DNA from: an uncultured Caryophanales bacterium
GTDB lineage: Bacteria > Bacillota_I > Bacilli_A > RF39 > UBA660
DNA: 58,236 nt
Direction: 5' to 3'
NCBI GenBank assembly: GCA_946414975.1
Contig: CAMKQS010000001.1
Coordinates: 1 to 58,236 of the forward strand
Below the pieces are notes generated by a model that did not search any database, was not told the origin of the DNA, and was given only the letters and a program-made list of their open reading frames with translations. Positions 38,743 through 48,066 of this stretch are shown here, in pieces. The position numbers were made by a program, and so were the translations under genes. Positions within the stretch are counted from its first letter, which is position 1. Every line of letters begins with the position of its first letter.

Positions 38743-39807
38743 TTATTTACTTCTTACAGACTCTCCTACTTCTTCGCCTCTAAATTCATTAAGTAATTCC
38801 TCATTTTGAGCACGCATTAAATCAATTTTTCCTTGATTTCTCAATAATTCTTCTTTAGTTGTACTCAAATGATTTTTAAAGAATTCTCGCATTGCTCTTC
38901 TTCTTGATTCAGAAGAATCAGCATAATGCCTTCCTTTATACGAACTTTCGAAGCTTAAGCCTTTCTTAATCTTTTTCTTTAATTCTTTGAGTCTTTCAAT
39001 AGAGACAGTTTTCACCTTAGTAACTTTTCTAGATATCTTTAATTTAATTCTTCCAGCAACTCTCTTTTTATCACTTATTTGATGTTTAACACTTGCAACA
39101 ACCTTATTTTTTAATCCAACAATATTTTCTTTTAATTTTTTCACTTGATCTACTGTAGCATGTTTAATTACTCTTTTTGCCTTATTATATTTTCTTCTAA
39201 TTTGTTTTTTAGCAATGTTCTTTTTATCTATAATTTTAACCTTTGCATTATTAATTGCATTTTTTGCAGCTACAGCACCTCTTAAGGCTAAATTTTCAAC
39301 AGTTAATCCTGCAATCGTTGCTTTTTGTCTAAGATTAGTAAAACCAACTGAACTCTTCTTTACTTCTATTTGTTTTTTTAATAAACTTAAATTTTTCTTA
39401 GAAACTCTTTTTATTACCCTAATTCGAGCAACTATTCTTCTTTTCTTTCTATTAATTAAATGTTTCTTTTCTTGTAACTTTACTTTTACATTATTAACCT
39501 TTTCAGTTATTTTATTTCCTATATTTCTTACTTTACTTGTTATTTTATTTTTCAAATTTTTTAAAGCATTTAAAGGCATTTTAGCAATTCTAACTACTTT
39601 ATTTATAACTCTAACTCTAATTTTAGATTTTCTTAAATGCTTCTTTTTATGAAAAATAACTTTCTTACTTTTTTTCTGTTTCTCTAAAGAGCGTGCTTTT
39701 TCAGCTAATTTTTTTGCAGTATTTTTATATAACTCATCGTCTTTTTTTCTCTCTGCTTCTTCTAACTGATTTAAAAGCTCTCTCATTTCATTTATATCTG
39801 GTGTCAT
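38743..39807 (-). CDS. Very basic Lys/Arg-rich protein
   Basis: A 354-residue protein with an acidic helical start (MTPDINEMRELLNQLEEAER), then about 240 residues dominated by Lys and Arg with Val/Ile/Asn and no long hydrophobic segment (e.g. KKHLRKSKIRVRVINKVVRI), and an acidic helical end. The repeated K/R-V-I pattern suggests degenerate repeats and binding to nucleic acid or another polyanion. GGAG precedes ATG; DUF1292 lies 3 nt upstream. No family recognised; a histone-like or ribosome-associated role is a guess. Confidence 0.65.
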   Translation of the reverse strand: MTPDINEMRELLNQLEEAERKKDDELYKNTAKKLAEKARSLEKQKKSKKVIFHKKKHLRKSKIRVRVINKVVRIAKMPLNALKNLKNKITSKVRNIGNKITEKVNNVKVKLQEKKHLINRKKRRIVARIRVIKRVSKKNLSLLKKQIEVKKSSVGFTNLRQKATIAGLTVENLALRGAVAAKNAINNAKVKIIDKKNIAKKQIRRKYNKAKRVIKHATVDQVKKLKENIVGLKNKVVASVKHQISDKKRVAGRIKLKISRKVTKVKTVSIERLKELKKKIKKGLSFESSYKGRHYADSSESRRRAMREFFKNHLSTTKEELLRNQGKIDLMRAQNEELLNEFRGEEVGESVRSK

Positions 39808-39810
39808 AAA

Positions 39811-40104
39811 TTACTCCATTATTGCATTAACAGCTTCTGTTACAAGATTTAGTTCTTCTTCTGATTCGATATCATCTAAACTAACAGTATTATCAGGTAA
39901 TGTATTAACAATAAATGCAGTAATATCAAAATTACCATCATCTGCAGGCAAACTGCACATTGCATATTGTTTATCGCTTCCTTCTAATGAGAATAAAGTT
40001 AAAACCTCTGCTTTTTTTATTGTACCATTTGCATCTACATAATCAAAAAATACATCTTCATCTTCTTCCACACTGTTAACTAAATTTTCCATATTATCAA
40101 ACAT
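39811..40104 (-). CDS. DUF1292 family protein
   Basis: A 97-residue acidic protein: FFDYVDANGTIKKAEVLTLF and YAMCSLP, the recognisable DUF1292 layout (usually encoded near alaS/yrrL in Firmicutes). Function is unknown. AGGAGG before ATG, and a promoter at 40130-40158. It is cotranscribed with the basic protein. Confidence 0.85.
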   Translation of the reverse strand: MFDNMENLVNSVEEDEDVFFDYVDANGTIKKAEVLTLFSLEGSDKQYAMCSLPADDGNFDITAFIVNTLPDNTVSLDDIESEEELNLVTEAVNAIME

Positions 40105-40129
40105 ATATATATCCTCCTATCATAAATAA

Positions 40130-40158
40130 ATGATACCATAAAAAATATATAATTGCAA
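40130..40158 (-). promoter_or_regulatory. Promoter of the DUF1292-basic protein unit
   Basis: -35 TTGCAA (40158-40153), 17-nt spacer, -10 TATCAT (40135-40130). It sits just after the T-run of the duplicated gap terminator. Confidence 0.65.
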
Positions 40159-40160
40159 TT

Positions 40161-40211
40161 AAAAAAATATCTGTTTCACTCAGATTAAAAAAATATCTGT
40201 TTCACTCAGAT
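40161..40211 (-). repeat. Tandemly duplicated terminator after gap
   Basis: A 25-nt sequence with core ATCTG-tttcact-CAGAT (on plus: atctgtttcactcagat) occurs twice, at 40161-40185 and 40187-40211, 1 nt apart. On minus each copy is a hairpin with a T-run, i.e. an intrinsic terminator. The first copy met by polymerase has the longer stem. Confidence 0.85.
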
Positions 40212-40215
40212 ATTT

Positions 40216-41220
40216 TTATAAATTAGTTAAATATTTGGCAGTTCTTACCATTTGTGCTGTATAACTATTTTCATTATCATACCAAGCAACAACCTGAACC
40301 TGATATAAATTTTCATCTATTTTACTTACCATAGTTTGAGTTGCATCAAATAATGAACCTTCTGTAATACCTACAATATCAGTTGAAACTATTGGTTCTT
40401 CTGTATATCCAAATGAATCGTTAACATTTTTTTTCATATATTCATTTATTTTTTCTACAGTTACATCATTACCTTCTACAACTGCAATTAATATTGTAGT
40501 AGACCCTGTTGGTACAGGTACTCTTTGTGCAGAACCTATTAATTTTCCTTCCAATTCAGGAATTACTAATCCAATTGCTTTAGCTGCCCCCGTCGAATTA
40601 GGAACTATATTAATTGCTCCAGCACGAGCTCTTCTTAAATCTCCCTTACGATGTGGTCCATCAAGAAGCATTTGATCTCCTGTATATGCATGAACAGTTG
40701 TCATTATTCCACTTTTAATTTTATATAAATTATTTAAATTATAAGCCATTGGAGCAAGGCAATTTGTTGTACAAGATGCCGCACTAATAATTTTATCATC
40801 ACTATTTAATATTTTTTCATTAACGCCATATACAATAGTTTTTAAATCATTACCAGCTGGAGCCGATATAATTACCTTTTTCGCACCTGCATCAATATGA
40901 GCTTGTGATTTTTCTTTGCTTGTAAAGAAGCCTGTACATTCTAAAACAACATCTACATCAAGTTCTCCCCAAGGTAATTTTCTTGGATCTGCTTCTTTAT
41001 AAATTTTAATTTCTTTTCCATCAACTATAATTGCATCATCTAATGCTTTAATATCGTGTCCTTCATATCTTTTTTGTGCGGAATCATATTTCAACAAATG
41101 TGCCAGCATTTCTGGACTAGTTAAATCATTAATTGCTACTATCTCATATTCTGTCCCAAACATTTGTCTAAATGCAAGTCTTCCTATTCTTCCAAAACCA
41201 TTTATTGCCATTTTTATCAT
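40216..41220 (-). CDS. gap: Glyceraldehyde-3-phosphate dehydrogenase
   Basis: A 334-residue NAD-dependent glycolytic enzyme. NAD-binding [15 protein letters not shown] with Asp in AINDLT (NAD preference), catalytic Cys in [12 protein letters not shown], His in [10 protein letters not shown], and [12 protein letters not shown] near the end. GAAGG lies before ATG. It is transcribed with the nucleoside kinase 14 nt upstream and ends at a doubled terminator. Confidence 0.98.
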   Translation of the reverse strand: MIKMAINGFGRIGRLAFRQMFGTEYEIVAINDLTSPEMLAHLLKYDSAQKRYEGHDIKALDDAIIVDGKEIKIYKEADPRKLPWGELDVDVVLECTGFFTSKEKSQAHIDAGAKKVIISAPAGNDLKTIVYGVNEKILNSDDKIISAASCTTNCLAPMAYNLNNLYKIKSGIMTTVHAYTGDQMLLDGPHRKGDLRRARAGAINIVPNSTGAAKAIGLVIPELEGKLIGSAQRVPVPTGSTTILIAVVEGNDVTVEKINEYMKKNVNDSFGYTEEPIVSTDIVGITEGSLFDATQTMVSKIDENLYQVQVVAWYDNENSYTAQMVRTAKYLTNL

Positions 41221-41234
41221 ATTATACCTTCTTT

Positions 41235-42887
41235 CTATTTAAAACAACTTCCACCAATAAATTCTCTAAGAACTGAATCATTTGGAATATCATCACTTGG
41301 AATTGGTAAAAAATTCTTTAAAAAATTAATAAGTCTTAATGCTTCAGGATACTGTTCATCTTCTTGAGAAATACTATAAAGAAGAGGTTCAACATATGTT
41401 TTTAAAACACAAAGTTCATAAAGCAATGATGAATTAATTGCAGCATCTACATTACTTTGAAATGGTACTATATTTTGCATTTCACCTTTTTTTATTTCAG
41501 CCCACATACTAAGTGTCTCATTTGCTCCTAAACCACGTGTCTTACTATCTCGTGTAATTCTTCTTAGTTTCCTAATATCACTCGCATATATAGGATTATG
41601 ATTATCTATATTTATACAAGCTAAAGGTGAAATATAAATTTTAAATTTGTATTTATCATCTATTTCTTTAGCTAAAATATCATTTAAAGCATGTATCCCT
41701 TCAACAACAATTATATCATTCTTTTTTATTGAAGTTTCTTCCTTTTTAAAACTACTTATACCTTTAACAAAATCATAATATGGTAATCTTACTGCTTCAC
41801 CGTTTAATAATTGATTAATTTGTTTTGAAAATAATTTTGTATTAACTGCATTTATAGATTCAAAATCATAAGAACCATCTGGAAGTTTTTTCCTATCAAC
41901 TAAATTAATAAAGTAATCATCTAAAGATATAGAAATCGTATTATATCCCTTAGTTTTCAAAAATATGCTTATTTTCTTTGATGTAGTAGTCTTTCCACTT
42001 GAAGAAGGGCCAGCAAGTAATACCAATCTTGATTTTTTACCAATTATTTCATCTGTCAAAAGCATAAGTTGTCTATCATAGTATGCCTCTGACATAAGAA
42101 TCATATCTTGAATATTACCAAGAGAAACTCTTTTATTTAAATCAGCAGCAGTTTTTATTTGAACATTATCACTAAAATTAACAGCCTGAAAAAATACATC
42201 ATAAAGTTTACTTTCTTTAAATTTAACTTCCATTTTTGAATCAGTATATAAATCAGGTAAAAGTAGTACATATCCACTATTTAACCTACATATTTTAAAA
42301 TTATTAATTTGTCCTGTACTATATGCCATTTTACCATAGAAATAATCATACATATCATCAATTCTGTACAGATTAATATATGTATTAGCTATATATTTAA
42401 GCATATCTGCTTTATCATACATTTTCTTTTTATTAAAGAAATTAATTGCCTCAAGTCTTGAAACAGTAAGATGAGTAAATAAAAAGTTTGCATCAACAAT
42501 ATTCTGAAATTCTTTTGAAATTGCATTAACAATATTTTTATCTTCTCTTATTCCATTTATCTGAAAGAAAACACCTCTATCTTGTGAATAGGCAACAACA
42601 ACTTTAGCTCTATGTCCAAATGCTTTTTTTACTGCCAATAAAAGTATAAATCGTGCACTTCTCGAATATACCTTGTATCCATATTCATCGCCAACAGTAA
42701 AGAAATCAATAACACTGTCTTTTCTAAGAGAACTACCTAAATCATCAAAGTCTTCATTAACTTTTACTCCTATTATATCCTTGTCATAATACTTTTTATA
42801 ATAATCAGCAATTTCCTTAAACGTAGTTCCTTCAATAAATGATTTCTCTTCTCCCTGACAAATAACCTGATAATATTTATCCATCAT
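41235..42887 (-). CDS. Nucleoside (uridine) kinase with TGS-like N-terminus
   Basis: About 550 residues. The N-terminal part resembles the TGS and second domain of threonyl-tRNA synthetase ([16 protein letters not shown], then [13 protein letters not shown]). The C-terminal part is a uridine kinase/phosphoribulokinase: P-loop [36 protein letters not shown]. It probably phosphorylates uridine or cytidine for salvage. The start is taken as ATG 42887 (AGGG at 9 nt); ATG 42896 is too near the ribosome binding site. Cotranscribed with gap. Confidence 0.9.
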   Translation of the reverse strand: MMDKYYQVICQGEEKSFIEGTTFKEIADYYKKYYDKDIIGVKVNEDFDDLGSSLRKDSVIDFFTVGDEYGYKVYSRSARFILLLAVKKAFGHRAKVVVAYSQDRGVFFQINGIREDKNIVNAISKEFQNIVDANFLFTHLTVSRLEAINFFNKKKMYDKADMLKYIANTYINLYRIDDMYDYFYGKMAYSTGQINNFKICRLNSGYVLLLPDLYTDSKMEVKFKESKLYDVFFQAVNFSDNVQIKTAADLNKRVSLGNIQDMILMSEAYYDRQLMLLTDEIIGKKSRLVLLAGPSSSGKTTTSKKISIFLKTKGYNTISISLDDYFINLVDRKKLPDGSYDFESINAVNTKLFSKQINQLLNGEAVRLPYYDFVKGISSFKKEETSIKKNDIIVVEGIHALNDILAKEIDDKYKFKIYISPLACINIDNHNPIYASDIRKLRRITRDSKTRGLGANETLSMWAEIKKGEMQNIVPFQSNVDAAINSSLLYELCVLKTYVEPLLYSISQEDEQYPEALRLINFLKNFLPIPSDDIPNDSVLREFIGGSCFK

Positions 42888-42989
42888 ATCAACCATCCCT
42901 AATTATATTTTATCAAAAACAAATCTATTTGTCATCTTATTATGTATAAAAAAATTTTTTTATACTAATATAGTATAGGAGATGATTTC

Positions 42990-43559
42990 ATGATTATACC
43001 AACAATATTAGAAAAACACAGCAACAAAGAATATGCATTTGATATTTATTCAAGATTATTACAGGATAGAATTATTCTTTTAAATGGTGAAATAAATGAT
43101 TCAACCGCAAATATAGTTGTAGCTGAATTATTATATTTAGATTCAATAAATAATAACGATATTAGTATATACATAAATTCACCAGGAGGAAGTATAACTG
43201 CAGGTATGGCCATATATGATACTATGAACTTCGTAAAGAGTAATGTTAGTACCATTTGTATTGGAATATGTGCAAGTATGGCTGCATTTTTACTAAGTAG
43301 TGGTGAAACAGGTAAAAGATATTGTCTATCAAACAGTGAAGTTATGATACACCAACCATTAGGTGGAGCTCAAGGGCAAGCTACTGAAATTAAAATAGCA
43401 GCAGAAAGAATTTTAAAGCTAAAAAAGAAAATAAATCAAATACTTGCTAAAAATACTAAACAAGATATAAAAAGAATAGAACAAGATACAGAACGAGATT
43501 ACTATCTAGATTCTAAAGAAGCATTAGAATATGGAATAATAGATAATATACTAACTTAA
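42990..43559 (+). CDS. clpP: ATP-dependent Clp protease proteolytic subunit
   Basis: A 189-residue ClpP. Catalytic Ser in [11 protein letters not shown], His in [10 protein letters not shown] and Asp in [11 protein letters not shown]. It forms a tetradecameric barrel that works with the ClpC at 2965-5262. AGGAGATG lies before the ATG. A perfect 20-nt A7T7 palindrome at about 42949-42968 lies in its upstream region; I could not define a confident -35/-10 pair. Plus-strand single gene with its own terminator. Confidence 0.96.
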   Translation: MIIPTILEKHSNKEYAFDIYSRLLQDRIILLNGEINDSTANIVVAELLYLDSINNNDISIYINSPGGSITAGMAIYDTMNFVKSNVSTICIGICASMAAFLLSSGETGKRYCLSNSEVMIHQPLGGAQGQATEIKIAAERILKLKKKINQILAKNTKQDIKRIEQDTERDYYLDSKEALEYGIIDNILT

Positions 43560-43592
43560 AAATGTCAAAGCTAATACCTTGACATTTTATTT
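43558..43592. terminator. Bidirectional terminator between clpP and the pilin gene
   Basis: AAAATGTCAA/TTGACATTTT, a 10-bp stem, T-rich on both sides. Convergent genes end here. Confidence 0.75.
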
Positions 43593-44584
43593 TAATCTTC
43601 AATTACACTTTTATCAAGTATTATAACCGGACGAATTAAACCACCATAGCTATCTCCATCATATATCAAATTATTATTAAGGTGCCCATTTTGTTCAACT
43701 GTATATACTGATTGTGAGGAATCTTCGTATTTGCTCATGGTCCAATAATAACTATTAGTATTATAAACCCAATCAGGAGTTGATTCTGATGAATGCCATA
43801 CCATACTTGTTCCTGATTGGCCATAAGTATATCCAAAAACATTCTTTAATTCATCAAATGTTATTAATCTTGCCTCATATAGTCCTCTTGCTACATTATC
43901 TTCTGCCCAAGCATCTACCACATATTTTACTTCTGACTTCTCATAATCTGTTGTGCAGCCATCATATATCCAAGAGTTATTTACATATCCACAAGTTTTG
44001 CTTGTATAATATGAATTTCCCCCATAGCCGTTATTATTATATACAGTTCCTATATTATCATAAGAATATCTATTCAAATGTCCTATTCCATATTGATTAA
44101 CTTCCGCTGTAGTTAATGGAATTTTCTTTAATAAAGTTACGCTACCTTCATTATCACTGCTATCGGCTATTACATAGTAATCTACATTATTATATGTTAC
44201 TTGATCTCCTATACTATATGTATTATATGTCACAGATTTTTCTTTTCCATAAGTATATCCTTCTACACTTCTTCCACCTACTGTGCATCCTGATAGATAC
44301 ACTGATGAATCAGAATTCAACTTAGATGTCGAACACACTACTTCATCTCCTGTATATTCTATAGTAAGATGTGATATATCTGTTGGAAAATCTCCATTAT
44401 CTAGTAAATAATTGGCTATAGCTAGTTCTACTGATCTGCCATATGCATCTACACTTCTTTTATCTGCAGATATTTTAGCTTTTCTTATTATAGACATTAC
44501 TAGTGATGTTACTATGAGTGCTAAGATTGCTAAAATTACTAATACTGCTATTAATTCTATTAAAGTAAAAGCTTTCTTTTTCAT
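43592..44584 (-). CDS. Type IV pilin-like protein (prepilin N-terminus)
   Basis: A 330-residue protein starting MKKKAFTLIELIAVLVILAI, the class III prepilin signal: cleavage after the Lys/Ala stretch, Phe1, Glu5 and a 20-residue hydrophobic helix. The rest is a Ser/Tyr/Gly/Asn-rich globular domain with several Cys pairs. The start is ATG 44584, with AAGGGAG. Neither prepilin peptidase nor assembly ATPase is encoded here, so it is an orphan here. It is the intact paralogue of the broken gene at 12402-15519. Confidence 0.88.
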   Translation of the reverse strand: MKKKAFTLIELIAVLVILAILALIVTSLVMSIIRKAKISADKRSVDAYGRSVELAIANYLLDNGDFPTDISHLTIEYTGDEVVCSTSKLNSDSSVYLSGCTVGGRSVEGYTYGKEKSVTYNTYSIGDQVTYNNVDYYVIADSSDNEGSVTLLKKIPLTTAEVNQYGIGHLNRYSYDNIGTVYNNNGYGGNSYYTSKTCGYVNNSWIYDGCTTDYEKSEVKYVVDAWAEDNVARGLYEARLITFDELKNVFGYTYGQSGTSMVWHSSESTPDWVYNTNSYYWTMSKYEDSSQSVYTVEQNGHLNNNLIYDGDSYGGLIRPVIILDKSVIED

Positions 44585-44610
44585 ATACACTCCCTTTATC
44601 TTATATATTA

Positions 44611-44638
44611 AGTATATCAAAATAGTAAAAAAACGCAA
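44611..44638 (-). promoter_or_regulatory. Promoter of the pilin-like gene
   Basis: -35 TTGCGT (44638-44633), 16-nt spacer, -10 TATACT (44616-44611). The -35 box is the descending arm of the greA terminator. Confidence 0.5.
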
Positions 44639-44653
44639 TATTATTATATGCGT
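44626..44653 (-). terminator. Terminator of greA
   Basis: ACGCA/TGCGT with an AT-rich inner part, followed by six T on minus. Confidence 0.65.
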
Positions 44654-44670
44654 ATTCTTTATTTTAATTT

Positions 44671-45144
44671 TTATGCATTAATAGCAACTATTTTTACATC
44701 ATAAGTTCCATTAGGACTTTCAACAGAAACAGTATCACCGATCTTTTTACCTAAAATTGCACGAGCAATTGGTGATTCATTTGATATTTTATTGTTAAAT
44801 GGATCTGCTTCTTTTACTCCTACTATTGAATAATCTTCTTTCTCAGCATCTTCTATATATTCAATAGTAACAGTTGTTCCTATTGAAACAACTTCAGTAT
44901 TTACATTTTCTATTACTACTGCTTTTTCAATCATAATTTCTAATTCTTTAATACGTGCCTCAACTTGAGCTTGTTCTTGACGTGCTGCATCATATTCAGC
45001 ATTTTCTGATAAGTCTCCTAAAGCACGAGCTTCTTTTAAGGCTTTTATAACCTCTGGTCTTTTAACTTTTACTAGTTCATCAAGTTCATCTTTCATACTT
45101 GCAAGACCTTCAACAGTTACATATATTTCCTTTTTATTTGACAT
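44671..45144 (-). CDS. greA: Transcript cleavage factor GreA
   Basis: A 157-residue factor that rescues stalled RNA polymerase by stimulating transcript cleavage. N-terminal coiled coil with the acidic tip ARALGDLSENAEYDAAR, then the C-terminal domain (IGTTVTIEYIED, SPIARAILGKKIGDTVSV). ATG 45144 chosen (GAGAGGTG upstream). Own promoter at 45201-45229, whose -35 box overlaps the stop of yrrO. Confidence 0.96.
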   Translation of the reverse strand: MSNKKEIYVTVEGLASMKDELDELVKVKRPEVIKALKEARALGDLSENAEYDAARQEQAQVEARIKELEIMIEKAVVIENVNTEVVSIGTTVTIEYIEDAEKEDYSIVGVKEADPFNNKISNESPIARAILGKKIGDTVSVESPNGTYDVKIVAINA

Positions 45145-45200
45145 AATTTCACCTCTCATTTGTTTTTTTCGCTTGAATTAATATTGTTCAAACTTACAAA

Positions 45201-45229
45201 ATAATACTACATTTTGATATGTTTGTCAA
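45201..45229 (-). promoter_or_regulatory. Promoter of greA
   Basis: -35 TTGACA (45229-45224), 17-nt spacer, -10 TATTAT (45206-45201). The TGA stop of the upstream gene is inside the -35 box. Confidence 0.75.
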
Positions 45230-46416
45230 TTCCTTTTTATTCTCATGAAATCGCCTTTATCTACCTTTTCATCTATATATATTTTAACAATTTGCTTAGG
45301 ATGTCTCACTATTTCTATTATATTTCCATCTTCATCATATATTTTATCTATCTTAAATTCAATAATTTCGTGATTTGCCGAAAAAATTTCTACAATATCT
45401 CCTTTTTTAAAATAATTTCTCTGTTCAACTGTAGCTAAATTATTTTTACTATCATAATCTAATATGATACCTAAAAAATCTTGATTAGAAACTTCAACTC
45501 TTCCATTATAATAACTACAAGTAGAATCATAAACTCCATTATAAAACTGTGCTATAGAATCTCTATTAGAACAATTATCTAAAATTTGTTTATCTTTAAT
45601 AGTATATGCTTTAGATTTATTATGTTTCAAACAATTATCAATTACTTTTCTATAAATAGATACAATAGTTGCAAGATAATAACTAGAACGCATTCTTCCT
45701 TCTATTTTAAATGACTTGATTCCAATTTTAATCATATCATCAATATACTCTATCATTGACAAATCTTTACTACAAAATGTAAATGGCTTATCTTTTGTTA
45801 TATTATTCTTATTCTCGTCTAAGAGTTCAAAATCCCATCTACAAATTTGACTACATCCACCTCTATTAGCATCTCTATTTGTAAATATATTTGACATTAC
45901 ACATCTACCACTAATTCCAGCACACATAGCTCCATGTATAAATGTTTCTACGTCAATACCAGTAGATATTATTTTTTTTATATCTTCTCTTTTACACTCA
46001 CGAGCAAGTACTACTCTTTTTACACCTTGTTCTTTAAAAAACTCTGCAGTTTTATAGTTCATAGTAGATGCCTGGGTTGACAAATGAATTTCCATATTAT
46101 ATTTTTTAGCATATTTAAAAACAGCAGGATCACTTATAATTAGTGCATCTACACCTATTTCACTTAATTTTTTTATAGAACTATCAACAATAGTTAATTC
46201 TTTATGATGAAGTACTATATTAACCGTTACATATACCTTTTTATTTCTATCGTGGGCATATTTTACAGCTTCTTTAATATCCTCATATGTAAAATTAATT
46301 GCATTAGCACGTAAACTAAGTTCTTGATATCCAATATATACAGCATCAGCACCATAATCAATTGCAACTTTTAATCTTTCTAAATCTCCTGCTGGAGCAA
46401 GTAATTCTACATTCAT
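45226..46416 (-). CDS. yrrO: U32 family protein YrrO/TrhP type
   Basis: A 396-residue 'peptidase U32' protein. LLAPAGDLERLKVAIDYGADAVYIG at the start (TIM barrel), the U32 signature (ETFIHGAMCAGISGRCVMSN) with four conserved Cys also in GGCSQICRW, and a C-terminal beta domain. Bacillus YrrO acts with YrrN in forming 5-hydroxyuridine at tRNA position 34 with prephenate. The ATGA overlap with yrrN supports the same partnership here. Confidence 0.9.
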   Translation of the reverse strand: MNVELLAPAGDLERLKVAIDYGADAVYIGYQELSLRANAINFTYEDIKEAVKYAHDRNKKVYVTVNIVLHHKELTIVDSSIKKLSEIGVDALIISDPAVFKYAKKYNMEIHLSTQASTMNYKTAEFFKEQGVKRVVLARECKREDIKKIISTGIDVETFIHGAMCAGISGRCVMSNIFTNRDANRGGCSQICRWDFELLDENKNNITKDKPFTFCSKDLSMIEYIDDMIKIGIKSFKIEGRMRSSYYLATIVSIYRKVIDNCLKHNKSKAYTIKDKQILDNCSNRDSIAQFYNGVYDSTCSYYNGRVEVSNQDFLGIILDYDSKNNLATVEQRNYFKKGDIVEIFSANHEIIEFKIDKIYDEDGNIIEIVRHPKQIVKIYIDEKVDKGDFMRIKRN

Positions 46417-47252
46417 TTTTTCACCTTACTAATAGTTTCATTATATAAGAAACCAGTATCAATATTATCAAACATTTTATTTACATCATCATATATTTTT
46501 TCGACATTGTTTACATTTATGTTACCTATTAAAGATAATACTTTAGAAAATTTTGTATTTTCTATTAAAAAACCATTACATACATAATAACTAGGGTTTA
46601 TATTATAATATTCTTTTATACCATTAAATATATTATTTGAAAAAGCACTTGTATAATTCTTATCAACAATAGGATATTCTTTTCCTTCCTTTTTCAAAAA
46701 AAATAACTTACTTTTATTATTAATAGAAAACTTATCTAAATAATTGTTTACAATATGTCTTTTTGACACAAACATTGATGTATAACCAAATAAATTACAA
46801 ATTAAGTTTACTTTAGTATTATTTTTAATACTAATCATTTCATCCTTTGTTATATCTGATGATAAATAGGCATAGTTAACACCAAATTGTTTCCAATAAT
46901 TAATTGTTTCATAATTTGTAACTAAATGTTCTTGTGCCCATACTAATTCATAGTTTAACTTATCTTTATAAGTTACAATACTAACATCACTGTAAAAAAC
47001 TCCCTTAATATTACAATTATTTAGTTCCAATAAAATGGTTTCAACATCTTCAAGCTCATCATTTTCAATATTTTTATTTATTGACACAAATATATCTTTA
47101 TCTTGAAAATCTTTACATATTCTCTTTATCTCATCTAAATTAAATTGATATCTTACATTAACACTATATTTTTCTATGCTTAGTATTAATCCATCATACA
47201 AATTTACATTTTTAATAATTTGATCATAATTATCCGGTATTATAAGTATCAT
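46413..47252 (-). CDS. yrrN: U32 family partner protein, YrrN-like
   Basis: A 279-residue barrel-type protein starting MILIIPDNYDQIIKN; NLFGYTSMFVSKRHIVNNYL is the recognisable YrrN-type block. It lacks the Cys signature of its larger partner. ATG 47252 has TAGGTGAT upstream; an earlier ATG would run through the terminator hairpin at 47265-47285. Likely the other half of the tRNA U34 hydroxylation pair. Confidence 0.8.
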   Translation of the reverse strand: MILIIPDNYDQIIKNVNLYDGLILSIEKYSVNVRYQFNLDEIKRICKDFQDKDIFVSINKNIENDELEDVETILLELNNCNIKGVFYSDVSIVTYKDKLNYELVWAQEHLVTNYETINYWKQFGVNYAYLSSDITKDEMISIKNNTKVNLICNLFGYTSMFVSKRHIVNNYLDKFSINNKSKLFFLKKEGKEYPIVDKNYTSAFSNNIFNGIKEYYNINPSYYVCNGFLIENTKFSKVLSLIGNINVNNVEKIYDDVNKMFDNIDTGFLYNETISKVKK

Positions 47253-47264
47253 TCTATCACCTAC

Positions 47265-47285
47265 AAAAAAAGCGTCATAAGACGC
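47265..47285 (-). terminator. Terminator-like hairpin just after the yrrN promoter
   Basis: GCGTC-ttat-GACGC followed by seven T on minus. It ends the upstream gene, but lies downstream of the yrrN promoter start site. Confidence 0.75.
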
Positions 47286-47290
47286 ATTAA

Positions 47291-47319
47291 ATATTATCAT
47301 AATAATACATTTTTGTCAA
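47291..47319 (-). promoter_or_regulatory. Promoter of yrrN-yrrO
   Basis: -35 TTGACA (47319-47314), 17-nt spacer, -10 TAATAT (47296-47291). The expected start site is 2-7 nt before the GCGTC hairpin. Confidence 0.75.
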
Positions 47320-47321
47320 CA

Positions 47322-48065
47322 TTAATAATGTTCTACAGGACATTTATCAAGAACTTTACCATCACTGACACCATAGCAATAACCATAACCATCAGTAAAA
47401 TATGATGCTCCTGCACAATCATTGTTTATGAAACAAGTCATACAAGCCTCAACGCTAGATTGTTCTGAATCATCAGCAACTTGTTTTACTACAAACTGTA
47501 CAATTGATATAATAAAGAAAATAAGTACAGCAGCTATTAATTTCTTTACAATAGAACTTCTTGCCTTTTTCATTTCATCTTCATTTTGTGAACCAATTGC
47601 CTTAATAAGCTGAATCATTGATATAAAAATTAAAATAACAGGTGTTGCAGTCTTTAATACAACAATAAAATATGAAACTAATCTTGGAACAATTACAGGA
47701 ATATCATATGCAATTTCATCGCCACTACCACAAGATAAATAAGCTAAACCAGATACACTACAAAATTCATATTGTTTATTCCAATTACACCCAAAACTTC
47801 CATTATCACTAGTTCTACCTGTCATACAAGCATCCTCTGTAGTAAAGTCAGCACAACTTGAAGCATCAGGAAATGATCTTACACACTTTCCCTCATTCTC
47901 ACCCTCACCTGCTTTCCATTCACATGGTCCGCCATTTTGAGTACTAGAAGCACAAGTAGAAGCATCTTTAATATTTCTACAAACTGTCTCTTCAGCATTA
48001 GCAAGTGGAGAATAAGAAAAAAGCATTAAAAAAGCAAATAAAATAACAACACAAATTTTTTTCAT
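47322..48065 (-). CDS. Cys-rich exported membrane protein, TrbC/VirB2-like
   Basis: A 247-residue protein: signal peptide (1-24, ending ANA), a small extracellular domain with 9 Cys (residues about 28-112), two membrane helices (about 124-150 and 170-192), then a short tail with 5 Cys. The helix pair with an intervening charged turn (SQNEDEMKKARSSIVKKLIAAVL) resembles TrbC/VirB2-type pilin subunits, but no other secretion-system genes are nearby. Cys spacing suggests disulfides. It is 1 nt after pduL. Confidence 0.65.
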   Translation of the reverse strand: MKKICVVILFAFLMLFSYSPLANAEETVCRNIKDASTCASSTQNGGPCEWKAGEGENEGKCVRSFPDASSCADFTTEDACMTGRTSDNGSFGCNWNKQYEFCSVSGLAYLSCGSGDEIAYDIPVIVPRLVSYFIVVLKTATPVILIFISMIQLIKAIGSQNEDEMKKARSSIVKKLIAAVLIFFIISIVQFVVKQVADDSEQSSVEACMTCFINNDCAGASYFTDGYGYCYGVSDGKVLDKCPVEHY

Positions 48066-48066
48066 A

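Noticed and set aside
39215..39652. 145-codon plus-strand ORF, highly hydrophobic
   Set aside because: Antisense shadow of the Lys-rich gene: Lys/Arg codons reversed give Phe/Leu/Ser. No ribosome binding site.
40161..40211. CRISPR-like repeat pair
   Set aside because: Only two copies, 1 nt apart, each a terminator hairpin. No spacers and no cas genes anywhere in the window.
42949..42968. A7T7 palindrome as operator or terminator of clpP
   Set aside because: It is low-complexity; no CtsR-type heptad repeats were seen, so no regulator can be named.
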